A stretch of DNA of 64,000 nt from OM182 bacterium MED-G28 (GTDB lineage: Bacteria; Pseudomonadota; Gammaproteobacteria; Pseudomonadales; Pseudohongiellaceae), in contig NTJZ01000007.1 in NCBI GenBank assembly GCA_002457215.1, positions 1-64,000 on the forward strand, given 5' to 3'. Numbering within the stretch: the first letter of the stretch is position 1; each line of letters starts with the position of its first letter. The notes under the pieces were generated by a model, which was not told where the DNA came from, searched no databases, and saw only the letters and a list, made by a program, of their open reading frames with translations. Positions 39,520-46,918 of the stretch are shown here, one piece after another. The position numbers and the translations under genes are program-made.

Positions 39520-41010
39520 TTACTCCTCGAACCAGGGTGCGCGAGCCGTCATAATTAATTTACCGGCCCTCTCTTCATCCATGTTGTCGATGTCCATTAA
39601 TTCGTCAATCGACTGTTCTGCCAGCTCTTCCATGTTAAGAATTTCCTTCTTAGCGAGCGCTAGAGCCAAGCTATCATCCATGCCTTCCATATTTAATAAG
39701 TCATCAGCGATATTTGCCGAGGACAAGTCTTCTTCCGATGCGATAGCTTGCGTTAGTAGCGCATCCTTTGCTCTGTTACGCAGCTCATTTGCGATTTCTT
39801 CATCAAAACCATCGATACCAAGAATCTCATCAAGAGGGACATAGGCAATTTCTTCTAATGAGGTGAAGCCTTCTTGCACCAGCACCTCAGCAACGTCTTC
39901 CTCAACATCGAGTTTCTCAACGAACATATCGATAAAGCTACTCGCTTCCTGTTGTTGCTTTGCTGCCGCATCTTCTTCACTCATGACATTGATGGTCCAA
40001 CCAGTCAATTCACTTGATAGACGTACATTCTGCCCGTTTCTACCAATCGCCTGAGCAAGATTATCTTCTTCAACAGCGATATCCATCGTATGACTATCTT
40101 CTTCAACAATAATCGATGCGACTTCAGCTGGCGCCATTGAGTTTATAACCAATTGTGCTGGATTATCGTCCCAAAGAATGATGTCGATTCGCTCATTGGC
40201 AAGCTCATTAGAAACAACCTGCACTCTTGAACCGCGCATGCCAACACAAGCACCAACAGGATCAATACGCCCATCGTTCGTACTCACAACAATCTTAGCC
40301 CGAGAGCCTGGATCTCTCGCAGCCGCCTTAATTTCTATGACCTCTTCTGAGATCTCTGGAACTTCAATTTTGAAAAGTTCGACCAACATATCTGGCGAGG
40401 TGCGACTGAGGAAAAGCTGGGGGCCTCGTTGCTCTGACCTGACATCGGTAAGCAAGGCTCTGAGCCGATCACTAACTCTGAATGTTTCTCGGGGTATCAT
40501 TTGGTCACGAGGAAGCAAGGCTTCTGCATTACTTCCCAAGTCGACGATGATGTTATCGCGAGTTACTTTCTTAACCGTGCCTGCGACAAGTTCGCCAACG
40601 CGATCTTTGTATTCGGAAATCACAATTTCTCGTTCGGCTTCTCTGACTTTTTGTACGATAACTTGCTTAGCGGTTTGGGCGGCAATTCGACCAAACTCGA
40701 GATTGGCCATCTTTTCTTCCCACGTATCACCAATACCTAATTCTTTGTTTCTTTCTGCAGCCTGCTCGAGGGTGAATTGTGAGCCTTCTTCTAGATACTC
40801 TTCTTCTTCAACTACTGTCCAAACGCGAAAAGTTTCATAGTCGCCTGTCTCTCGGTCAACCGAAACTCTGCAGTCGATTTCATCTGCGTCATGCAATTTC
40901 TTTGTTGCGGTGGCAAGCGCAGATTCGATTGCTTCGAAAATAACGCCACGCGAGACACCTTTCTCGTTCGAGACAGCGTCTGCAACCATCAATATTTCTT
41001 TACTCATCAT
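39520..41010 (-). CDS. nusA: Transcription termination/antitermination factor NusA
   Basis: A 496-residue RNA-polymerase-binding protein that modulates pausing, termination and antitermination. N-terminal domain ([31 protein letters not shown]), S1 ([18 protein letters not shown]), KH1/KH2 with [15 protein letters not shown] and [11 protein letters not shown], and two acidic C-terminal helix-hairpin-helix repeats (I-x-x-L-x-x-x-x-x-x...[20 protein letters not shown]). The domain set and length match gammaproteobacterial NusA. The gap to rimP is 56 bases and to infB 34, so they share a transcript. Confidence 0.98.
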   Translation of the reverse strand: MMSKEILMVADAVSNEKGVSRGVIFEAIESALATATKKLHDADEIDCRVSVDRETGDYETFRVWTVVEEEEYLEEGSQFTLEQAAERNKELGIGDTWEEKMANLEFGRIAAQTAKQVIVQKVREAEREIVISEYKDRVGELVAGTVKKVTRDNIIVDLGSNAEALLPRDQMIPRETFRVSDRLRALLTDVRSEQRGPQLFLSRTSPDMLVELFKIEVPEISEEVIEIKAAARDPGSRAKIVVSTNDGRIDPVGACVGMRGSRVQVVSNELANERIDIILWDDNPAQLVINSMAPAEVASIIVEEDSHTMDIAVEEDNLAQAIGRNGQNVRLSSELTGWTINVMSEEDAAAKQQQEASSFIDMFVEKLDVEEDVAEVLVQEGFTSLEEIAYVPLDEILGIDGFDEEIANELRNRAKDALLTQAIASEEDLSSANIADDLLNMEGMDDSLALALAKKEILNMEELAEQSIDELMDIDNMDEERAGKLIMTARAPWFEE

Positions 41011-41066
41011 AATCGTGTCACCTTACTCAAAACCATTTTGGTTTCACTTCCAGAGCTTGGATTGTT

Positions 41067-41519
41067 TTATTCGAAAACAATATGCGCCTTTTCTACATCT
41101 GCGTGTTGGAGATCATAAATCAATCCATCAACTTCCAAGGCAATAACGCCTTCTCTAACCTCAGTTATCAATCCTTTAAACTTGCGTCTTCCTTCCACAG
41201 GTTCGCGCATCCTCAAACTCACGCCACTCCCTGCATATTGCTCGAACTGATTTGCGGTAAACAGTGGCCTATCTATCCCTGGCGAGGACACCTCAAGTGT
41301 ATACTCCCCAGATATCGGATCCTCTACATCGAAGACCGCACTTACTTGTCGACTGACTTTTTCGCAGTCTTCTACCGCAATACCGTCTTCATGCTCGATA
41401 TAAATCCGCAATAGTGAATACCTACCGTGCTGACTATGTTCGAGTCCCCATAGTTCCAACCCAAAAGCTGAGACAATTGGTTCGATCAATCCTGTTATTC
41501 GCGCAATGCTACTCTTCAC
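41067..41519 (-). CDS. rimP: Ribosome maturation factor RimP
   Basis: A 30S-assembly factor. The open frame runs to 41642 but the start is the GTG at 41519: GCGGAG lies five bases upstream and the protein (150 residues, VKSSIARITGLIEPIVSAFGLELWGLEH) has the family's normal length and beginning. Further family blocks are ISGEYTLEVSSPGIDRPLFTANQFEQYAGS and the C-terminal LITEVREGVIALEVDG. It is the first protein gene of the tRNA-fMet operon and precedes nusA as in most gammaproteobacteria. Confidence 0.95.
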   Translation of the reverse strand: MKSSIARITGLIEPIVSAFGLELWGLEHSQHGRYSLLRIYIEHEDGIAVEDCEKVSRQVSAVFDVEDPISGEYTLEVSSPGIDRPLFTANQFEQYAGSGVSLRMREPVEGRRKFKGLITEVREGVIALEVDGLIYDLQHADVEKAHIVFE

Positions 41520-41702
41520 TTTTCTCCGCAATTGTTTTATTGTTTTCGATTCCAAAAACAACCTACAAAACCTGCAGGTACAAAAAATGGGCACTAAGCC
41601 CACTCTCAAATTCTCCACTTTCGAGTCCTTTTTAGGGCCCAATACGGAGCTATTTTTCGGTTCAAATACTAGTAAAACTCTAGGATTTGAGCCCTAAAAT
41701 AT

Positions 41703-41779
<77 letters not shown>

Positions 41780-41860
41780 CCAGAACCTTTCTAACCCCTT
41801 GTTTTTAATGACTATGTTTTAGCCTAGTTTCCCGTGGCCGCAATCTCTCAAGGGGTGCGC

Positions 41861-41890
41861 ATTATAAGGAGGAGATGGTGCTGAGGTCAA
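41861..41890 (-). promoter_or_regulatory. Sigma70 promoter of the tRNA-fMet-rimP-nusA-infB operon
   Basis: On the minus strand: -35 TTGACC (41890-41885), 18-base spacer, -10 TATAAT (41866-41861), then a GC-rich discriminator GCGCACCCC (41860-41852). This spacing and the discriminator are typical of stable-RNA promoters under stringent control. Transcription would begin near 41853 and run into the tRNA about 75 bases later. Confidence 0.75.
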
Positions 41891-42727
41891 GATATTACGG
41901 GGCTTTGCGGCGATTTGAGGGATTCTCAATATTGCCTCTTTGAAAAAGCAGAAAGAAGTAGAGTTAGCCAGATTGCTTCAACAAGCATTTTCTCCAAAAT
42001 GGCATATTGATAAGAACTTTAAAAATTCAATTCATGTGTCGAAGATCCAAGCTGGCGAAGGAAGCGGGACTTTAAATACAATTTTGATCACTGACCTAAC
42101 TAATACTCCAACACTTAACTACCCAAACTAATTCCCTGACTGACTTCTTATTCTCGCAAACCTCTTTCAAGTTGCGAGCACAAATCAAAGGATTACGTCT
42201 TCCGATAAAGCCTAAAATTATCGTGGTTTGTCCTAGGCACAAAAGTAAACTTTAAAAAAATAGAAATAATTTTTGTATTGTTAGCGGTAACTAGCTAGTA
42301 GGGGCCAAACCTGTTTAACCGCTGTTTTCCAAGCTTATAATTTACTCTGATTCCCTTGGGCCTCTCCTAGACCAACGAATAAAAAGAGTGAAACGTTTAT
42401 TGGGAAATAAGCTGCTGACGATGACCCTTCCTTTGGCTCAAATTAATGGATCTTACAAAACCAATCACCCTAACCGTCCTTGAGAGATGTTATTTGGTCA
42501 AGCACTATTAAGAGCGCTATATTGCTAGTGTTCTCTTACTGCTATTGATCACGAGGTGGATTGTGTTTTTAAGCTTAAATTAGCTTATCCTAGGGTTCCT
42601 CCAGACTTGAAACTCCTTAACAGAATGAAAAAGATAAGCCATAATCAGCCTCAGTCCTTCGCATTAAAGTTTTAAGGAAAATCAGCAGTTATAGTTAAGT
42701 GGAGGGGAAGGAAGCTGCAATAAAAAG
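41891..42727. other. Intergenic at the edge of the accessory block
   Basis: About 840 bases between the operon promoter and the first small membrane-protein gene. A 63-codon frame at 41940-42131 (TTG start, no convincing ribosome-binding site) is present, but I do not trust it as a gene. Otherwise AT-rich with no tRNA, repeat or strong hairpin that I can see. Confidence 0.45.
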
Positions 42728-42815
42728 CACGTCGTATGTGCCTAAATTACAGAGGTTAGTAGTACGTAGTTAGTCTCGGTGTACTAAAACTGGAATAATT
42801 TAAGAGGAACACATA
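42728..42815 (+). promoter_or_regulatory. Conserved 88-base leader, copy 1
   Basis: This segment directly before the ATG at 42816 is about 80 percent identical to the one at 43198-43284, including 21 unbroken matching bases around TAAATTACAGAGGTTAGTAG, a shared TTAGT...ACTAAAACTGG pair able to form a small stem (TTAGT with ACTAA), and the ribosome-binding AGAGGAAC. A promoter plus structured 5' untranslated RNA is likely. Confidence 0.6.
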
Positions 42816-43133
42816 ATGAATCTAGAAAAAAGTTTAATGGCCGTGATGGTGCTTTTAGCAATTGTCGCCGCAGTGGTTGCCGTCCCTTATTCGGCTTTAA
42901 TACTGTTATTGCTTGGGATTGTTAGTGGTGGCATGAACCCAGTTACTGACATTTTAGAAAGGACCGCCTATCTTATTATTGCGGTAGCAGCGCCAAATGC
43001 GGCGGATAATCTTGATGCCATTCCAGTAATTGGTGAAATTTTAAACACTAGTATAGACGGAATTGCCATTGCGGCCGCTGGCATGTGGGTTGCGAGCTTC
43101 ACTATTGCGCTTATAAACAGAATCAAACCTTAA
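42816..43133 (+). CDS. Small three-helix membrane protein (tandem copy 1)
   Basis: A 105-residue protein with three predicted membrane helices: residues about 8-32 (very hydrophobic), 50-63 and 80-100. Between them a conserved loop reads SGGMNPVTD, and a second D-A-I-P-V-I-G. The protein 43285-43605 has the same layout (HGLMSPVDD, DAIPAIG), so this is a tandem duplicate. Ribosome-binding AGAGGAAC lies five bases before the ATG. I know no family. The loop motif and compact length suggest a small pore, anchor or stress-related membrane protein; this is only inference. Confidence 0.7.
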   Translation: MNLEKSLMAVMVLLAIVAAVVAVPYSALILLLLGIVSGGMNPVTDILERTAYLIIAVAAPNAADNLDAIPVIGEILNTSIDGIAIAAAGMWVASFTIALINRIKP

Positions 43134-43197
43134 AAGCCGGATCCCATTATTTTTAAAATTGCGGCATAAGGACCACAAATGGGAGCAGGTTAGGAAA

Positions 43198-43284
43198 CAC
43201 GTTGTATAGATCTAAATTACAGAGGTTAGTAGTTCGTATTTAGTCTCGTTGCACTAAAACTGGAAAAACAAAGAGGAACGCCTT
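43198..43284 (+). promoter_or_regulatory. Conserved 87-base leader, copy 2
   Basis: Second copy of the leader at 42728-42815, ending at the ATG at 43285. It shares the TAAATTACAGAGGTTAGTAGT core, the TAGTCTCG...CACTAAAACTGGAA stretch and AGAGGAAC. It differs mainly in the upstream part and in the bases next to the start. The similarity ends abruptly at the coding sequences. Confidence 0.6.
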
Positions 43285-43605
43285 ATGAATATAGATAAAA
43301 TTGCCCCCATAGCAGCTGTCGCTTTAAGTTTGATCGCTGTCTTCGTATCTTTCGAGTATTGGGGCCTGCTGTTGATTTTAATCGGTTTGGTTCACGGTCT
43401 TATGAGCCCTGTTGATGATCGAGCGACTCAGGCCATGGTTTATGGTGCGGCCATTGCTGTTCCATTAATGGCAGGTACTTTTGGAGATGCGATTCCCGCT
43501 ATAGGTGGAATAGGACAAGATTTATTAGTTAACTTTACTGTCGCTATTCACGGGTATGCAATAGCCACATTGATCGGAGACATTAAAACCCGAATTATGG
43601 GGTAA
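43285..43605 (+). CDS. Small three-helix membrane protein (tandem copy 2)
   Basis: A 106-residue protein with the same layout as the gene upstream: three membrane helices (residues about 6-34, 49-65 and 78-100), loop motifs LVHGLMSPVDD and GDAIPAIGGIG, and a basic C-terminal end (DIKTRIMG versus NRIKP). Coding identity with copy 1 is only about one third by eye, less than that of the two leaders. It carries its own ribosome-binding site and conserved leader, so it can be expressed independently, but the two genes probably work in the same process. Function unknown. Confidence 0.7.
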   Translation: MNIDKIAPIAAVALSLIAVFVSFEYWGLLLILIGLVHGLMSPVDDRATQAMVYGAAIAVPLMAGTFGDAIPAIGGIGQDLLVNFTVAIHGYAIATLIGDIKTRIMG

Positions 43606-43617
43606 AAGGTTATTTAA

Positions 43618-43651
43618 AGGGGCTGGCTATTATCTTTAATAGCGAGCCCCT
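43618..43651. terminator. Bidirectional terminator hairpin
   Basis: AGGGGCT-G-GCTATTA pairs with TAATAGC-G-AGCCCCT: two 7-bp stems separated by one G-G mismatch, loop of four bases. It separates the small membrane-protein genes from the cupin gene on the other strand. On the minus strand it is followed by TTTAAATAAC. Confidence 0.75.
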
Positions 43652-43674
43652 CAAATAACTTAAGATGCTTCGCT

Positions 43675-44232
43675 TTATTCCGCGCTATTCTTTATTTGCA
43701 TTACTTTGTTAGGGTCGCCCCTGAAGATAATGTAGCTAATCGTGTCGGTTGTAATCTCATGCCAGCCATGGGGCATGCCCTTTGGTATTATTGCTATATC
43801 GCCAACTTTTACTGGTTGGTGTATCCCACCAATAATCTCTCCCCTAAGCATTGGCCCCAACAGAGAGCTATTGGTTGCTGTTGGGCTAATAAAATTACCG
43901 CCAGTAATCATCGTGCCCTGACCTGCCACGATGTAATAGATCTCGTCCAGGTCAACGTGGGCTATTCCTGTTTCGGTCTCTCGTATTTCAACCTTGTCAC
44001 GCTGCACGACAGATACGCCAAGGTGCTCCTCCCCGACATCAATGTGCCTGACAACAATATCACTTACTGTCCGACCTTCTGCGATGTTGGCTAGTCCCTG
44101 AAGCAAGGTCGAGTCCACCTCTTCTTTCGGAATAATTACTGACGCTTCATTTGCCAGATGATGGTCGGCAAAGGAGGAAGACAATTTGAGCAGAAAAACT
44201 AAAACAGTAATTTTTATTAGAATATTTTTCAC
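43675..44232 (-). CDS. Secreted cupin-domain protein
   Basis: A 185-residue protein with signal peptide (MKNILIKITVLVFLLKLSSSFA) and a single cupin barrel: first motif in HVDLDEIYYIVAGQGTMITGG (G-x-x-H-x-H is replaced; an acidic-rich variant) and second in VGDIAIIPKGMPHGWHEI. The His-rich second motif suggests metal or small-ligand binding. The usual first-motif histidines are not both present, so catalysis is uncertain. Convergent with the small membrane proteins; the next gene upstream (metalloprotease) is on the same strand, 41 bases away, possibly one operon. Confidence 0.75.
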   Translation of the reverse strand: MKNILIKITVLVFLLKLSSSFADHHLANEASVIIPKEEVDSTLLQGLANIAEGRTVSDIVVRHIDVGEEHLGVSVVQRDKVEIRETETGIAHVDLDEIYYIVAGQGTMITGGNFISPTATNSSLLGPMLRGEIIGGIHQPVKVGDIAIIPKGMPHGWHEITTDTISYIIFRGDPNKVMQIKNSAE

Positions 44233-44273
44233 CTGTTTATTCCTCTTGTATTGAAAAAAATGCTATGTGAGCC

Positions 44274-46232
44274 TCAGTCAGATCTATCAATAAAGCTATA
44301 GCTTCTCTGGTCTATACTATTCCCAGCGCGATCGGTGATGGCCTCATCTGAAAAAATTAGTGAATAATACTGGTCCTTGTTAATTAGGAATCCTGAACTA
44401 TCTTGCCCATTCACTTGGTACGCTCTTATTGTCAATGAGTTACCTGAAATTGTTAAGTTCTCTGAGGATATTTCAGGTAGCCGATTAGTTTGATACGACC
44501 CTAGCTGCGTGCCATCCGCATCATTTATTACAACATAACCCTTTCCTAGATTTATTTGTTCGTCGAAGCTTACTTTAACGAAATACTCTTGTTCCTTCTT
44601 TACTGTCTCCGCAGCATTACCGTTTACTAAAATGATTTCAGGAGCCTTAGTATCGGTTGGGTCGTTAAGTGGCTCAAATGTCACGCCCACAGGGCGCCAA
44701 GTCGATCCACCTTCTGTATAAGTTGTTTTGTACTGGACCCAGTTGCCGTTATACCGCTCCTGGTATCGGTGACAGGTAACAACAGAACCCATTGCATCAG
44801 CACAATCAAAGTCACTCTGCGGACCAAGGCGCAGGAGATATTTGGCACTGGCATCGGTCGCTCCATATGTGTCTGCGACTAGCATTGGATCGTCCGTAAT
44901 CGTTGATTCGGGCAGCCAATTTAGAATAAAAACCCTATTCCAGACAGGGTATTGATCTACTTTGCCCTGATTCATAACGGAATAAGGGAAATAGTCGCCG
45001 CTATCATCACGGTCATGTCCACCATGGCCAAGAGCATGGATGGCTTCGTGAATTGTGGTGTTTGCATTACTGGCGGCAAGAGATTCAGTAGTGCCAATTT
45101 CCGGGGACGGGTCACTGTAATCGCTATAAAAGCACTTGTAGGAATCTTCTAGTGCTTGACCATCAAATTTTGTGATCCCAAAGTAATTACATATATTCTG
45201 TGCACCTGATGTATTGTAAGTATCTGTGCTGGAGAAGATAACACCTATGGCTTTATAGTTATTTTCATTCAGTCCTTCCGGGAGTGACAAACCCTTTAAA
45301 AAACTATTTGAGGCGGTGCCGCCATAACGCAAAACTTTACTGTTTAGCCACGCCCCGTAATGAGTAGCTCCAAGCTGGGTCTCTTGCCACCCTTCTCTGG
45401 CTCCTTTTTTGTTTTCTACTAGCCATTGTCTTAGAGATTCCAAAACTGAGATTTCTTCGTCAGTAGGATTTATTAGAATTGCGCCAGAAGCTGAATCTCT
45501 TTCTTTAAAGTACGCCCAAGAATCAGGCCAACCTGCCAGCGCAGCATCTATAGTTTTAATATCCTCGAGCGACTGATAATAGTCAGGGCCATTCGGATCT
45601 ATGCCTCCATCAAATATTCTGTAAGAAGTAATTTTCCCAAAACTAAGCTCAGACAAACCTTTCAAAGCTCTTTTGGCGTCAGAGCGAAAGCTCGCGGGAA
45701 AATTATATTCCGTCGTTCCGTTATAACCTCTAAGCACAAAAGCAATATCAGCTTTCTCAGTGATTATTTCCGACTCGGTCAGCTCAAAATCATAATTGAT
45801 GTCATCAACTAGCTTAAAAGCCAGGGAATAAGGAATCGAATCAACCTGGACGATGTCCTGATAAATCATTGTTGATGAGTCAAAGGTGCCTGAACAATGC
45901 GGCGCTTCCCCACCGGAAGTTTGTAGTCCAGCTTCATTGAATATCCGGCTCTCGTCTAGTGTGATTACTGGAGGGCTTAGAGATTTAATTTGAAAAGACA
46001 CCCCGAAATAGCGGTGACCATTCAGAGTCGTTTGTTTGCCTTTGTCATACGGCGAAATACAAGATGAGATCTTGCCTGTTAAGCTAGAGTAAACTCCAAC
46101 ATTATTAGGTAAACCGTATTTTTGATCCGGAGTGATACCGAAATAATTTACTACCTTATGCGGATGAGCTAACAACGAACTTGTATTTATTAATGACGCA
46201 ACTACGAAAAAACAACTAAAAATCTTTTTCAT
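44274..46232 (-). CDS. Secreted zinc metalloprotease-like protein with C-terminal Ig-type domain
   Basis: The frame opens with GTG at 46250, but ATG 46232 starts a proper signal peptide (MKKIFSCFFVVASLINTSSLLA), giving 652 residues. The zinc site is HEAIHALGHGGH at 395-406, followed by YSVMNQ (a Met-turn), which resembles metzincins. The third histidine is at spacing 8 or 11 after the second (His403 or His406), not the usual HExxHxxGxxH, so the site may be a variant. The C-terminal 115 residues (KAPEIILVNGN...) look like an Ig-like/SbsA-type domain. Near another predicted metalloprotease, on the same strand. Confidence 0.7.
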   Translation of the reverse strand: MKKIFSCFFVVASLINTSSLLAHPHKVVNYFGITPDQKYGLPNNVGVYSSLTGKISSCISPYDKGKQTTLNGHRYFGVSFQIKSLSPPVITLDESRIFNEAGLQTSGGEAPHCSGTFDSSTMIYQDIVQVDSIPYSLAFKLVDDINYDFELTESEIITEKADIAFVLRGYNGTTEYNFPASFRSDAKRALKGLSELSFGKITSYRIFDGGIDPNGPDYYQSLEDIKTIDAALAGWPDSWAYFKERDSASGAILINPTDEEISVLESLRQWLVENKKGAREGWQETQLGATHYGAWLNSKVLRYGGTASNSFLKGLSLPEGLNENNYKAIGVIFSSTDTYNTSGAQNICNYFGITKFDGQALEDSYKCFYSDYSDPSPEIGTTESLAASNANTTIHEAIHALGHGGHDRDDSGDYFPYSVMNQGKVDQYPVWNRVFILNWLPESTITDDPMLVADTYGATDASAKYLLRLGPQSDFDCADAMGSVVTCHRYQERYNGNWVQYKTTYTEGGSTWRPVGVTFEPLNDPTDTKAPEIILVNGNAAETVKKEQEYFVKVSFDEQINLGKGYVVINDADGTQLGSYQTNRLPEISSENLTISGNSLTIRAYQVNGQDSSGFLINKDQYYSLIFSDEAITDRAGNSIDQRSYSFIDRSD

Positions 46233-46662
46233 CTTTTTCTGGGTTACCACAAAATTGTTGACAGAATCTAATTTAAGATTAGGCTAAATAGTCTAAAAGT
46301 GACAATATCTCGCAGGATGAGTGCAACTTGTTATAGCTTAATGGTAGCTGAGACTTTCTCATTTTACAGGATTTTCTAGACATCATTAAACTTGTCTTAA
46401 TAGGTGATTGGCCGGACCGGTATGAACTGAACACGGCCCTACCTATCGATATTAAAAAGTTTAATTTTTACTTAGCAGGAAATACCCTCCTCAATTTTTT
46501 TATCACACCATTTTTTGGCCCGCACAGCCGATTTTTGATAAAAACTTCACAGCTACTCCCACCCTCGGGGCAACGCCTTCCTTAAGATGAGCTATTGCTA
46601 TCTATATATTACTAATCTGCTCATACGATATGATGGTTTTGCCACCACTTGGGAGAATCTCC
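46233..46662. other. Divergent intergenic region
   Basis: About 430 bases between the metalloprotease (minus) and a small secreted protein (plus). It should hold both promoters. No extra gene or strong hairpin is seen; the ribosome-binding GGGAG for the small gene is at 46651-46655. Confidence 0.5.
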
Positions 46663-46848
46663 ATGAAAGACAAAACACTAAAGATGTTGCTTGGAATTAT
46701 CGCTATTAACCTGACAATCCAGACAGCTAACGACACAGGGTTCTTCAATGCTGCTTATGCACAGAGCATACAAAAAGTGGCAATATGTGACCCAATTTTT
46801 GATTCCACATGCGCGCGTGTTTCAAGTGGCGAGTTAGCCGTAGAATAA
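46663..46848 (+). CDS. Small secreted two-cysteine protein
   Basis: A 61-residue protein. The long frame opens at 46630, but ATG 46663 has GGGAG seven bases upstream and begins a signal peptide (MKDKTLKMLLGIIAINLTI) with probable cleavage after AAYA. The mature part is only about 20-25 residues, QSIQKVAICDPIFDSTCARVSSGELAVE, with two cysteines (CDPIFDSTC) that may form a disulfide. I know no function. It lies between two protease genes, convergent with the RTX protease. Confidence 0.6.
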   Translation: MKDKTLKMLLGIIAINLTIQTANDTGFFNAAYAQSIQKVAICDPIFDSTCARVSSGELAVE

Positions 46849-46918
46849 GGAATCAATTTCTAACTTTTAGTGGGCGCATTCAATGTGCCCCCTGTCATGT
46901 CTAAACATACTCAAAACC

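Noticed and set aside
40178..40840. 220-codon plus-strand frame opposite nusA
   Set aside because: Serine-rich antisense shadow of nusA, which is a certain gene.
41520..41642. N-terminal extension of rimP
   Set aside because: The GTG at 41519 has a good ribosome-binding site and gives the normal family length.
41940..42131. 63-codon frame with a weak BolA-like look
   Set aside because: TTG start, no nearby ribosome-binding site and the resemblance is only a few residues; not listed as a gene.
43180..43190. TGGGAGCAGG also found at 1142-1151
   Set aside because: Ten shared bases without matching context; treated as coincidence.
46405..46440. Partial match to the 3' end of tRNA-Leu (GGCCGGA)
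   Set aside because: Only seven contiguous bases match, too short to be an attachment site.
46872..46890. GGGCGCAT/ATGTGCCC hairpin after the small secreted gene
   Set aside because: Short stem with a G-T pair and no T-run; not called as a terminator.
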